Shown one piece after another: positions 43,774-52,819 of a stretch of DNA of 61,116 nt. The stretch is from assembly GCA_937139405.1 (NCBI GenBank), contig CAKZPV010000024.1:1-61116 (forward strand), given 5' to 3'. This DNA comes from an uncultured Nitrospirota bacterium. GTDB lineage: Bacteria; Nitrospirota; Nitrospiria; Nitrospirales; UBA8639. The position numbers and the translations under genes were made by a program. The notes under the pieces are model-generated. The model made no database searches and was not told the DNA's origin. It saw nothing but the letters and a program-made list of their open reading frames with translations. The number at the start of each line of letters is the position of its first letter. The stretch's first letter is position 1.

Positions 43774-45606
43774 TTAGATCGAAAATTGAACAGCAGCCTG
43801 AGACCCCTGGGGTTCGGCAAGAATACCTTTTTTCTTTAAGGTTTCAAGGATTTGGTGAGTACAGACCTCGAAATCTTCAGGTCCAGCGAAGATGAGATCC
43901 CTATCGGGTTGAGGGCCATCCTGATTTTTAGCCATGTGCACGGTGATCACAGGAATGGGGTTGGCCAAGGTCTGTACAGTTTTGACAATACCCTTAGTCG
44001 CCTGCGGGAACGCATTCGTTGTGGTAATCACCAGTGAGCCAGTATCAGTCAATAAACGGACGACTTCTCCAAACCGGCGAACCATTTCCTCAGGCTTGAG
44101 ATCATGCAAATCGGCATCCAAGCCTCTATGTAAATTCTCAGCAGCTAGGAGATACGCATGTCGACCTTCTGCAACCAACACCGTTTCTAGCTTCCTGGCC
44201 AGAAAACTCTTTGCGGTGATATCTGGTCCCGTCAACAACACCACAGCTGCCCGGTGTCCATAGTGAAGACTTCGATCTTCGGCTCCGACATCGCCTTTGA
44301 CCCAGGCAGAATCTCGCTCCCGGGCTTCCGTGCGGAAATCTTCTTGTTCGTCAGCAACCAATTCTGTAATGATGCCGCCGCCTGCGACATCATAGTTATC
44401 AACCAGGACGAAACGCCCTGTGGTTTCAAAATTGGCATAGAGGTCGAAGGCCAAAGGGGATTTGGTTCGCAAGGTAATATCAGCGACTTCGTTGCGTTGC
44501 ACCATGGATTGTGTGTGACGATCGTCCAGATTATTCGCATCCACGATGCGATGAATCGCCGCAATTTCGCAGGGCGCTTCACGAGTGGCCAGCCGTAAAG
44601 TATAGGTTCGTCCGATTTCTAGTGGCTGATTCCCTAACCAAAACAGATTCGCACGAATTTGGGTGGAGACCAACGGGCGGGTCTCTTCATGCGTGGCGAT
44701 GTGACCACGTTCCACAAAAATTTGTTCATCCAACGTGATGCCGACTGATTGACCGGCCATGGCTTGCGTCGGCGGTGGATCGACATTAAAGGCTTCAATC
44801 GATTGAACGCTCGCCGATTTATTCGTTGGTGAGAAGACTAAACGATCACCGATCTTTAACTTCCCAGCCGTCAGACGACCGACCAAGATACGTCGGGCAT
44901 CAAACTTATACACATCTTGAAGCGGGAACCGTAGAGCTTGCTCACTTTCGGCTGTCTCCAAGTGGAAATGGGCTAACGAGTCCAACACGGATGGCCCGGT
45001 ATACCACGGGGTTTCCGGGCTGACCTGCGTAATATTGATGCCTTGTTTTGCACTGGCTGGGATAATGTATTGAGGAACGACATTTAATTGAGTCAGGAAT
45101 TCACGATATTCTTTTTCAATGGCTTGAAATGTATCTTCCCGGTAATTGACCAGATCCATTTTGTTCACGACGACGGTGACTTGTTTTACTCCCAACATTG
45201 AGAGTAATAGGCCATGACGTTTAGATTGATCGCGTACCCCTTCCAGAGCATCAATGATCAGCAACGCCGCTTCAGCACGTGCGGCACCTGACACCATATT
45301 TTTCAAAAACTCTTTATGCCCAGGTGCATCTATGATGATGTATTGTCGGTCGCCCCAGGTGAAGAACGTTCGAGCCGTGTCAATTGTAATGCCTTGTTGC
45401 TGCTCTTCTAAAAAAGCATCGAACAGAAACGCATACTCAAACTCCTTGCCTTGCTGACGGCAAATGGCTTGAATCTTTTCAATTTTGCCTTCGGGTAATG
45501 TCCCCGTGTCGGCGTACAAACGGCCCAACAGGGTGGACTTGCCATGATCGACGTGGCCCACGATCACGATATTCATGCGTTCTTGAATGGCGGTGTCGAT
45601 GGCCAT
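43774..45606 (-). CDS. cysN: Sulfate adenylyltransferase subunit 1 with degenerate APS-kinase-like C-terminus
   Basis: This 610-residue GTPase subunit of ATP sulfurylase makes APS from ATP and sulfate. The elongation-factor-like part has GHVDHGKST (G1), DAPGHKEF (G3) and NKMD (G4). The last 163 residues align in length and order with an APS kinase, as in CysNC/NodQ. However, the P-loop reads TGPDITAKS, where GLSGSGKST is usual, and the substrate-binding motifs are altered. Kinase activity is therefore doubtful. The ATG at 45606 overlaps the cysD stop (TGATG), so translation is coupled; a GTG one codon upstream is an alternative. Confidence 0.9.
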   Translation of the reverse strand: MAIDTAIQERMNIVIVGHVDHGKSTLLGRLYADTGTLPEGKIEKIQAICRQQGKEFEYAFLFDAFLEEQQQGITIDTARTFFTWGDRQYIIIDAPGHKEFLKNMVSGAARAEAALLIIDALEGVRDQSKRHGLLLSMLGVKQVTVVVNKMDLVNYREDTFQAIEKEYREFLTQLNVVPQYIIPASAKQGINITQVSPETPWYTGPSVLDSLAHFHLETAESEQALRFPLQDVYKFDARRILVGRLTAGKLKIGDRLVFSPTNKSASVQSIEAFNVDPPPTQAMAGQSVGITLDEQIFVERGHIATHEETRPLVSTQIRANLFWLGNQPLEIGRTYTLRLATREAPCEIAAIHRIVDANNLDDRHTQSMVQRNEVADITLRTKSPLAFDLYANFETTGRFVLVDNYDVAGGGIITELVADEQEDFRTEARERDSAWVKGDVGAEDRSLHYGHRAAVVLLTGPDITAKSFLARKLETVLVAEGRHAYLLAAENLHRGLDADLHDLKPEEMVRRFGEVVRLLTDTGSLVITTTNAFPQATKGIVKTVQTLANPIPVITVHMAKNQDGPQPDRDLIFAGPEDFEVCTHQILETLKKKGILAEPQGSQAAVQFSI

Positions 45607-46406
45607 CACATATATCCATCTTTGCGTAACTGTTCCATGCCCCGGCCTTCGTCTTGGGCACGTCCGGCTCGTTCGGCCACTTTGCTGTTTCGCAGTTCAA
45701 TGATGACCTCATCCACATTTTTCGAGGTGGATTTGATGGGAGATGTACAGGGAGCACATCCTAGGCTACGGTAGCGCTGGCCTGTGCCCTGATCCAAATA
45801 CAAATGATCGAGAAAAGGAATATTTTCTAATTTGATGTATTCCCAGATATTGATCTCTGTCCAATCTAACAGGGGATGAATGCGAATATGGGTCCCAGGG
45901 GGAAAGGAAATTTTATATTGGTCCCAGAGTTCAGGGGGCTGGTCGCGGAAATCCCAATCGTTGTTTTTATCGCGAGGCGAAAAATAGCGTTCTTTGGCAC
46001 GGGTGGCATCTTCATCGGATCGCACGCCTAAAATAATCCCGGTATAGCCTTTTTCCTCCAACAACAGTTTTAAGCCTTCGGTTTTTAATGCCGTGCAGCA
46101 GGCAATCCGACCCTTTTCATGGTTCATTCCTTCGGCGAGAGCTTTTTTATTTTGACCAACAACCAGGTTTAAGCGCCATTCGCGAGCGAGGCGATCGCGA
46201 TATTCGATCATCTCGGGGATTTTGTAACTGGTGTCAACATGTAACAAAGGAAAGGGGACATGACCAAAGAATGCTTTACGTGCTAACCACAACAATACCG
46301 TAGAGTCTTTGCCCATGGACCACAGCATGCCCAGGTTGTCGAAATTTTTATAGGCTTCGCGAAGGATATAGATGCTCTGGTCTTCTAATTGACGAATATG
46401 TTTCAT
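45606..46406 (-). CDS. cysD: Sulfate adenylyltransferase subunit 2
   Basis: This 266-residue catalytic subunit of ATP sulfurylase belongs to the PP-loop family. The nucleotide-binding motif is [12 protein letters not shown] near residue 30, a Met variant of [24 protein letters not shown] and LGVRSDE follow, and the C-terminal basic/polar region with [10 protein letters not shown] completes the typical CysD pattern. Its ATG overlaps the trpD-like stop by 4 bases, and its own stop overlaps cysN. Confidence 0.96.
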   Translation of the reverse strand: MKHIRQLEDQSIYILREAYKNFDNLGMLWSMGKDSTVLLWLARKAFFGHVPFPLLHVDTSYKIPEMIEYRDRLAREWRLNLVVGQNKKALAEGMNHEKGRIACCTALKTEGLKLLLEEKGYTGIILGVRSDEDATRAKERYFSPRDKNNDWDFRDQPPELWDQYKISFPPGTHIRIHPLLDWTEINIWEYIKLENIPFLDHLYLDQGTGQRYRSLGCAPCTSPIKSTSKNVDEVIIELRNSKVAERAGRAQDEGRGMEQLRKDGYM

Positions 46407-47524
46407 GCCGTTACCAATGGAGAAGGATGGGAATCAGGGTTGGAAGATGTACGAGTGTGATTCTTTGCAAGGCTTTGATAGAAGCGGAGAGCCTTTCCAG
46501 ATTCGAGGGCGTCATTGGCTAGAGGCGTGGCTTGCGCCAAGGAGGGGGCCAAACCTGCTGCGTAGATGTATAACGCAGCATTGAGAATGACCCATGCGCG
46601 TTGATCTCCACGTTGACTATTGCCTAGTATTTTCAAGATCACTTGGGCTTCGTGTGCAGGGCTTGCTGAAGAGGCCGTGTCTTCTTGAGGGCTTACCTTG
46701 GCACTCATGGCTTGGAAAGGGCCAAATCGAAAGCCTGCATCTTCCGGGCGGAACGTTAGCGGCGAAATATGGCCATTTCGCAGTTCCTGCGCCGATGACG
46801 GTCCAGAAATTGAGAGTTCGGGGAACCCTTCAACCCCTTGAATAATGAGCGCACGTGGGGTCCGCAGCATATCCAGCGCTTCTGCCATTTTATTCAGATA
46901 GGGCGGATGGGCAATGCCAATGATTTGTGAAGGAAGCTGAGCCGGGTTGAGCAGTCTGGAAATTTGATGTGACAAATTTTGTAGGCCAAATTCCTGGCGC
47001 AAATCGAGCAGCTTGGTCAACGGAGCGTGATAGCCAGCCAAGTCCATATACACCCATGCATGTTGCGAGGCCTGTTCGGTTGCTTTCAGCGCTGAATCAG
47101 CGATGGGAAGTTTCAGTTGTTGAAGGACGTGAGTGAGGTCATAGTCGAGACAAGGATTCTCAATCCCATGGAGAAACATTCGGGCGCCAGTTGCACCTGC
47201 GACGAGCGATGCTGCAACGACAATATGAATCGTGTGATGTTTTTCGCCATACAGCGGCAGATCGACCATTTGGGAGGAGTCCGGCAACTGAATGGATGAA
47301 ACGTGTTTGCGGGCGGTTGCGGTAAAGGCGGCCAATTCCCCGATCGATTCGGTTTTTATTCGCATGGCCATCAGGAATGCGCCAACTTGGCCTTCAGTCG
47401 CTTGTCCCTCAATAATGGCATTCAGGGCGAATTTTGCTTCCTCCCAGGTTAAGTCCTTTGCGCCTTTCAGGCCTTTGCCAATTTTGCCAATGGCATGGTC
47501 CATGGAAAAAGAATGAGTAGGCAT
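46403..47524 (-). CDS. Anthranilate phosphoribosyltransferase-like protein (TrpD2/YbiB type)
   Basis: This 373-residue protein has the nucleoside phosphorylase/phosphoribosyltransferase class fold. The N-terminal [34 protein letters not shown] is the classic TrpD helical domain. The middle and C-terminal parts lack the usual TrpD catalytic motif GTGGD and anthranilate contacts (the segment reads [10 protein letters not shown]). This fits the TrpD2/YbiB group, which does not make tryptophan and whose members bind nucleic acid. It overlaps the DsrE-like gene (TGATG) and cysD (ATGA), so it is translated with sulfate assimilation. Confidence 0.82.
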   Translation of the reverse strand: MPTHSFSMDHAIGKIGKGLKGAKDLTWEEAKFALNAIIEGQATEGQVGAFLMAMRIKTESIGELAAFTATARKHVSSIQLPDSSQMVDLPLYGEKHHTIHIVVAASLVAGATGARMFLHGIENPCLDYDLTHVLQQLKLPIADSALKATEQASQHAWVYMDLAGYHAPLTKLLDLRQEFGLQNLSHQISRLLNPAQLPSQIIGIAHPPYLNKMAEALDMLRTPRALIIQGVEGFPELSISGPSSAQELRNGHISPLTFRPEDAGFRFGPFQAMSAKVSPQEDTASSASPAHEAQVILKILGNSQRGDQRAWVILNAALYIYAAGLAPSLAQATPLANDALESGKALRFYQSLAKNHTRTSSNPDSHPSPLVTA

Positions 47525-47805
47525 CAAAACGTAACCACCTGGTCAGCTGAGAGAACAACTTCTTTCCAAAATGCCTCGGCTGTTTGTCCTTCGACAAATT
47601 CTGGAATCAAATCTTCCGACATCAGGTCAAAATAGCGAAGAGAGTCTTTACAGGCAGACAGTTTCACGTTGTCGCTTTCTTTCGCTTTCAGGCGTAATTT
47701 CGACAGATTAGCTTTATGTTCTTGTCGCAATAGGTCTCGAACGACAGCCTCGCATTCTCCGTAGGCAGAAGACATTGTCATCTCTTTGATCTTTGTTGTA
47801 CTCAT
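47524..47805 (-). CDS. DsrE-family protein, C-terminal part of a frame-split gene
   Basis: This 93-residue frame's latter half (VKLSACKDSLRYFDLMSEDLIPEFVEG, then AFWKEVVLSADQVVTF) matches the C-terminal pattern of DsrE/DsrF-like sulfur-relay proteins (gV.l.aC..s....g...edli.....a..f..e...ad.v..f). The missing N-terminal strands are encoded in the overlapping upstream frame (47802-47936). The cysteine in SACKDS may be the sulfur-carrying residue. It overlaps the TrpD-like start. Translation could restart at the ATG at 47805, which overlaps the upstream stop as ATGA. Confidence 0.72.
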   Translation of the reverse strand: MSTTKIKEMTMSSAYGECEAVVRDLLRQEHKANLSKLRLKAKESDNVKLSACKDSLRYFDLMSEDLIPEFVEGQTAEAFWKEVVLSADQVVTF

Positions 47806-47936
47806 GGGGCCTGCCGTTTCATCTCGAAAAATCCATTCACTTTCATTCCGCTAGCTGCGGCGAGGGTTAGCCATTCGGATGCTTGGAGAATGTTGTTGAG
47901 TCCTGCACGAGTAATAATGAGCTCTAATTTTTTCAC
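47802..47936 (-). CDS. DsrE-family protein, N-terminal part of a frame-split gene
   Basis: A 44-codon frame starts at a GTG (47936) with GAGGAAA just upstream. It encodes VKKLELIITRAGLNNILQ then AAASGMKVNGFFEMKRQAP, the first beta-strand and AxAxGxxVxxFF elements of a DsrE domain. It stops at TGA just after a run of four C residues (GGCCCCATGA). One extra C there would join it in frame to the 93-residue frame that follows and give a full-length protein of about 138 residues. Confidence 0.7.
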   Translation of the reverse strand: MKKLELIITRAGLNNILQASEWLTLAAASGMKVNGFFEMKRQAP

Positions 47937-48092
47937 TATTTTCCTCTAACGTTTATGCTGTTTGTGTGGTAACTGATGGCGCTTGCTAAAAGAAGTGAAA
48001 AGTAAGGATCAAGAAGCAATGGAGGGAAAAACGGTGAATTCCTTCTTTTTTCTTATTCTCTAGTTTTCTCATTTTTCTTCTACCTTCTCGTT

Positions 48093-48812
48093 TCACTTTT
48101 GGTGGAGTCCGCATTCTGTCTTCGATGAACTTTGCCATCGTCCAGATCGTGGATCATCACCGGGCATCACAGGAGCCGTGCAGTGGGTACAACCAATACT
48201 CGGGAAATGTTGATCATGAAGTTCATTGTACGGCACCTTTTGGGTACGAATGTATTCCCAAACCTGTTCCCATGACCAAGTGGCAAGCGGATTGAATTTT
48301 ACCAAACCGAATTTGGCGTCCCACTCGACAAGTTTAGCATGCGCACGCGTGAGAGATTGATCACGCCGAATTCCTGTAATCCAAGCCGCATATGTATTCA
48401 GAACACGCGTGAGTGGTTCGATTTTGCGGAGTTCGCAACATTGATCAGAATTCTGTAGCCACAAGCCTTCGCCATGCCGTGTAGCTTGTTCTTCTGGATT
48501 CAGCATCGACTTCATTTGGATGACTTGTTCGTTTTGTAATTGATAATGCTTGATGATTCGATCACGAACGGTGTAGGTCTCTGGAAATAAAAAATCGGTG
48601 TCCAAATAAAAAAGCACGGCGCGTGGATTGATGCGAAGCATCATATCCACTAGCACAACATCTTCAGCCCCGAAACTGCAGGCTAATATGATGCGAGATT
48701 CATATTGTCTCAACGCTGTTTCAAGAATCTTCTGCGGAACCTGACCCTCAAGAGTTTGGTTTAACGCGTCCAATTCATCTGGCGAGGGTTGGGTCTTGAC
48801 GGATTTTGACAT
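48093..48812 (-). CDS. cysH: Assimilatory APS reductase ([4Fe-4S] type)
   Basis: This 239-residue reductase converts adenylylsulfate to sulfite and AMP. The PP-loop-like SFGAEDVVLVDM region is near residue 46. The four iron-sulfur ligands are CC at 125-126 and CxxC at 208-211 (GCTHC). ECGLH at 233-237 carries the catalytic Cys234. The presence of the cluster cysteines marks it as an APS reductase rather than a PAPS reductase. The frame is open to 48950, overlapping the sulfite reductase; the ATG at 48812, 10 bases past that gene's stop, is the better start. Confidence 0.95.
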   Translation of the reverse strand: MSKSVKTQPSPDELDALNQTLEGQVPQKILETALRQYESRIILACSFGAEDVVLVDMMLRINPRAVLFYLDTDFLFPETYTVRDRIIKHYQLQNEQVIQMKSMLNPEEQATRHGEGLWLQNSDQCCELRKIEPLTRVLNTYAAWITGIRRDQSLTRAHAKLVEWDAKFGLVKFNPLATWSWEQVWEYIRTQKVPYNELHDQHFPSIGCTHCTAPVMPGDDPRSGRWQSSSKTECGLHQK

Positions 48813-48822
48813 CGGTACGAAG

Positions 48823-51336
48823 TTATCCTTCAACCTTTTCCACGAGCACCTTGAAATGCTGCTCGCCAGTATCCATGGCTTCTTGTTGAAGGACCTTATG
48901 TCCATCATTTCGCAAACTAGCTGGGACGTTACGAATCGGATCGCCAGCATCTAGCCAGACTTCGAGTTGGTCGCCTTCATCCATCATTTCTAATTTCAAC
49001 TTGGTTTTGACATAATTCATTGGACATGCCACGCCTCGTAAGTCATACACCTCAGCATCTCCAACCGTCGTCGCTTGTGGTTCGGGCTGAGACGTCGTGG
49101 TGGTTGAGGGCGCGGTACCGTCTGCACCCACTTCCGCTGGGGTAAGCTTGAGGTCCTGCCCAATCCGTTCCGTGACCGTTCGGCACACGTCGACAAACCC
49201 TTTGGCAAAGGAGAGCTTACTTTGGGTGAATTCTGTTGAGGCATCCTTAGTCCCAAGGTCTCCAAATTTTTCGGCAACATTATGATATTCCGCCGACAGG
49301 AATCCTTTGGTGCGAATCAGGTCATCAAATTCCTTTAACGTATCCGCATCGGTGTTAGGATCAATACCCTCAGTAACGAGAATAGCTTTGGCACCAGCCA
49401 CTACCGCACGGTACGCTTTATTGATGGCCATCGCATATTGGTGTTTTTCTACCAGTAACCGGGCTTGATACAATTCTTGCTCGGCTTCCAGGATTCGATT
49501 GTCGATCATCTCTAACGCGCCACCAGCACATTCACCTGGCCCTAAATCCTCAACAGAAAATTCCTCATCCCCTTCCCAATCGAAATAAAATTCTTTGTCA
49601 TCTTGGAAGGAGGGAAGAATCGTATACGGAATCAGTTCGTCTTTGAGTTGGACCTTGCCCGTACGATTTATAAAGGCCGGGAGGGATTCTCCGTCCTTTC
49701 GTGTTCGCCGATACAAATCTAAGAGATGCTGGACCGCAGCGGGCACATTTTTCGCGGGGACCTTCACAATTAATTGTGCAATCTTTGGTGTGCCGTCGAC
49801 TTGGCCACCTAAATGCAATTCATAGACGGGTGCAATATGATCGCCGATCCGTTTCCCCACTCCATGCAGGCCGATGGTCGCGATATGGTGTTGCGCACAA
49901 GAATTGTGGCAACCACTGATTTTAACATCGACGCCCTTAAGATCATCGGGTGATTTGCCAGCTGGAAACACCTCAGCTAATGCGCGGGCGAGCCCTTTTG
50001 AAGACGTGATACCCAATCCACACGTGTCGGTTCCTGGGCAGGCCACAATGTCTTCGACCCCTTCGGCTCCAGGATCGCCTAACCCATGGGCCAGCAGTTC
50101 TTCAAAAAAGTGAGCCAGTTGGTTATCGGGAATCCATCGAACCATCATATTTTGGTTAATGGTAGTTCGAATATTTCCGTTAGCATAACGCTCGGCAAGA
50201 TCTGCTAACACGAACATTTGTTCGGTTGTCAGGTCACCGGAACGGAGTCGAACGGCCGCCGCTTTAAATCCAGGCTGTCGTTGGGAAATGACATTCGTGG
50301 CACACCAGGCCGTAAAAGCATCCGATGAAGTCGCGTCTCCATTCTGGGAAGAACCGTTTGATGCGCTCTGTCCGTTGCTCTGAGCCGATGCACCATTGCC
50401 ATTTTTGGCAGGCATGATTAGGGGTGGATCATCAGGATACACGCCAGGGATTAACCCCAGTTTCGTGGACCCAGATTGGATCATGCTGTCATAGGTTTCT
50501 TTCCACCGTTTCGAAAACTCTTCAAAGCCTAATTTGTCGAGGACAAACTTCATACGGGCTTTACTGCGATTTTTGCGATTGCCCAAATTATCAAATACTT
50601 TCAACATGGCTTCAATGGATGGAATCAGTTCTTCCATTGGGACGAATTCTCGTAGCGTTTTCGCCAAACGTGGAGTGGCCCCTAACCCACCACCCACGAC
50701 CATTTTGAAACCAATAGCGCCTTCGGCATTCCGGGCGGCCAGGAGACCGACATCGTGAATGGGCGTCAACGCACAATCCTGTTTACAGCCCGAGAAGGCG
50801 ATCTTAAATTTCCGTGGAAGACTTTGATTCAGTGGATTTCGCAAAAGATGATACGCCACGGTCTTGGCATAGGGCGTCACATCAAACACTTCGCCCGGGC
50901 ACACACCGGCAAGCGCACAGGCGGTGACATTCCGCACGGTATTGGCGCAGGCTTCCCGAGTGGTCAAATCAACTTCTGCTAATTTCCGCATAATGGTGCC
51001 AACATGAGGAAGCGGTACAAAATGTAATTGGATATCTTGTCGAGTCGTCACATGCCCGACACCAGTGGCATATGTATCAGTGATCTCGGCGACTTGCCGT
51101 AATTGGTTGGCATTCATCCCGCCAAAAGGAATTTTGATGCGAATCATTTGGACATCGGGTTGGCGTTGTCCGTAAATGCCGTATTGCAAACGGAATGGCT
51201 TAAAGATATCCATTGGAGTATCGCCGGATTGGAGCCGAGCAACCTCATCTTCGAACGTTTCAATTTCCTCAATAATTTCTTGAGGAATCGGGATTGTCTG
51301 AATGGGCGGCCTTGTCGTAGTTGGTGACGTGCTCAT
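48823..51336 (-). CDS. Sulfite reductase-HEPN-TusA fusion protein
   Basis: This is an 837-residue protein. Residues 1 to about 550 form a ferredoxin-type nitrite/sulfite reductase with two related halves: GVCPGEVFDVTPYA and SGCKQDCALTP, then CPGTDTCGLGI and SGCHNSCAQHHIATIG. The second pair supplies the four cysteines for siroheme-[4Fe-4S]. About 580-720 is a helical HEPN-like domain (QYAMAINKAYRAVVAGAKAIL). The last 75 residues are a TusA sulfurtransferase domain, with DLRGVACPM and Cys771. It reduces sulfite to sulfide, and the TusA domain may pass sulfur on. It has GGAGA upstream of the ATG and heads the cluster. Confidence 0.92.
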   Translation of the reverse strand: MSTSPTTTRPPIQTIPIPQEIIEEIETFEDEVARLQSGDTPMDIFKPFRLQYGIYGQRQPDVQMIRIKIPFGGMNANQLRQVAEITDTYATGVGHVTTRQDIQLHFVPLPHVGTIMRKLAEVDLTTREACANTVRNVTACALAGVCPGEVFDVTPYAKTVAYHLLRNPLNQSLPRKFKIAFSGCKQDCALTPIHDVGLLAARNAEGAIGFKMVVGGGLGATPRLAKTLREFVPMEELIPSIEAMLKVFDNLGNRKNRSKARMKFVLDKLGFEEFSKRWKETYDSMIQSGSTKLGLIPGVYPDDPPLIMPAKNGNGASAQSNGQSASNGSSQNGDATSSDAFTAWCATNVISQRQPGFKAAAVRLRSGDLTTEQMFVLADLAERYANGNIRTTINQNMMVRWIPDNQLAHFFEELLAHGLGDPGAEGVEDIVACPGTDTCGLGITSSKGLARALAEVFPAGKSPDDLKGVDVKISGCHNSCAQHHIATIGLHGVGKRIGDHIAPVYELHLGGQVDGTPKIAQLIVKVPAKNVPAAVQHLLDLYRRTRKDGESLPAFINRTGKVQLKDELIPYTILPSFQDDKEFYFDWEGDEEFSVEDLGPGECAGGALEMIDNRILEAEQELYQARLLVEKHQYAMAINKAYRAVVAGAKAILVTEGIDPNTDADTLKEFDDLIRTKGFLSAEYHNVAEKFGDLGTKDASTEFTQSKLSFAKGFVDVCRTVTERIGQDLKLTPAEVGADGTAPSTTTTSQPEPQATTVGDAEVYDLRGVACPMNYVKTKLKLEMMDEGDQLEVWLDAGDPIRNVPASLRNDGHKVLQQEAMDTGEQHFKVLVEKVEG

Positions 51337-51442
51337 GGTCTTTCTCCAAATGGCAGGTAAAAGTCAAAATTTCCTATTTTTTTGTGTCTCATTATTTATG
51401 AACATTCAGGGACATTCGTAACCCCTTTTATCAATAGCGGAA

Positions 51443-51898
51443 CTAAATATGATACATCAAGCTGCGCTGGGATTCGAGTTTGTGATGTTGCTCCACCAAG
51501 GATTCAAGTGAAATCACTCGAAGGACGGCTTGCTCCGCTTCCTGAACCTGTGCCCAGATAGCTGAAAGTATCGCGTTAGATGCCCCTCGTGCTTCGTTTC
51601 GGCCAGTGGAGCCATTAGTATGGAACAATGCGGGATCCTTCCCATTCATCGAATTCACCAATTCCGCCAAGGTAATTTTATTAGGGTCTTTGGCCAGGGT
51701 ATATCCCCCTTGAGCGCCACGGAGACTTCGTACAATCCCAGCCTGCTTCAGCCCCTGAAGAATTTGCTCAATAAATCGAGAAGGTATGCCTTGCCTCGCC
51801 GCAATGGTCTTGGCCTGAAGGGGGATTGACCGATCGTTCCTAGCTAATTCAATGGTAGCCATGATTCCGTAGTTAACTTTAATGGGTAATCGGTTCAT
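51443..51898 (-). CDS. Rrf2-family transcriptional regulator, cysteine-free
   Basis: This 151-residue regulator has an N-terminal winged helix: YGIMATIELARNDRSIPLQAKTIAARQGIPSRF then EQILQGLKQAGIVRSLRGAQGGYTLAKDP. Rrf2 proteins such as IscR and NsrR bind an Fe-S cluster through three cysteines after residue 90. Here that stretch (KDPALFHTNGSTGRNEARG) has none. It is thus closer in type to CymR, which represses cysteine synthesis. It lies directly upstream of the sulfite reductase and is the obvious regulator of the cluster. Confidence 0.88.
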   Translation of the reverse strand: MNRLPIKVNYGIMATIELARNDRSIPLQAKTIAARQGIPSRFIEQILQGLKQAGIVRSLRGAQGGYTLAKDPNKITLAELVNSMNGKDPALFHTNGSTGRNEARGASNAILSAIWAQVQEAEQAVLRVISLESLVEQHHKLESQRSLMYHI

Positions 51899-52143
51899 TG
51901 TTTAATTCATACTAAATCGATAGGAATAATGTATTTATACCATCTAACTAAAAAATGTCAAGAATTGGAGGCAAGAGGGGGAGGTGGAATGCACGGGAGG
52001 TGTGGCCAATAGGTGAGCTGAAAAAAGCTGCTTTTGAGTACAGCAGTATTTGGGGAGTCTACCCCTTTAATTTTGAGGGATAACTCTCTGATTTCGAAAC
52101 GAGGGAACAGTGAACGTCCACTAAATAAATTGAAAATCGACCA

Positions 52144-52467
52144 ATGCCAGAATATAAAGATCGGATCTCCTATATGAAGTACTGGCAATTGTTTACACAA
52201 TTACGGGGCGAGAATCCTGATGTACAGGATCGAGTAAATGGGCTTGAGTTGCAAATGTCTTTGGTAAAGGAAGAAAAAATCAAAGAGGTGCAGAAATCAC
52301 ATGATAGTCAAGCGGAGTTGGTCAAAGAGTTGCCGGAAACGAAATTTCGACTGTCTTGTAAGTTACAAGATACACAGCATAGGCTTGATCGGTTTCACCA
52401 AGAAATGCAGAGTCTTCAGGATGAACTCCAGAATGCAGGAAATTTTATTAGAGATAGAAATGTCTAA
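52144..52467 (+). CDS. Small coiled-coil hypothetical protein
   Basis: This is a 107-residue possible protein. After 30 residues it is almost entirely heptad-like (RVNGLELQMSLVKEEKIKEVQ and DTQHRLDRFHQEMQSLQDEL), so a coiled coil is likely. No ribosome binding site is clear before the ATG at 52144 or the one at 52174. No family is recognised. The gene is isolated, with sequence without features on both sides. It may be a real ORF or a decayed one. Confidence 0.35.
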   Translation: MPEYKDRISYMKYWQLFTQLRGENPDVQDRVNGLELQMSLVKEEKIKEVQKSHDSQAELVKELPETKFRLSCKLQDTQHRLDRFHQEMQSLQDELQNAGNFIRDRNV

Positions 52468-52819
52468 TAAGAATGGAGAAATTCAAATTCTAGAAGGTCG
52501 TTTTCAAGCCTTTACTTCTCTTGCCTTAGCTTCATTGCCCGTTGCTGAACCAACCGCATTATCTTTTCCTCATTTCCTGTATTAAGCTGGCGAAAAAGGC
52601 ACCATCTATATTCTTAGTGCTCCATTAAAGGGACGGAACCGTTAGAATCGATGAATTCACCGGAACTGCTCTATGTCTTTTGTTAACTTTCTTATAAGAA
52701 ATTGCACGATTCGATAAAATTCAAAGTACCAGATGCCCTCGAAAGGCCATCGGTCGCGACCAAAAATACTCTAGTCAACAACGTCTGTCTTTGTCTTGCC
52801 TTGGACTTTCCCTTAGTCC
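52468..52819. other. Intergenic region, nothing recognised
   Basis: This is a 352-base stretch between the coiled-coil ORF and the convergent beta-helix gene. No supported coding frame, repeat or RNA structure is seen. Confidence 0.4.
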
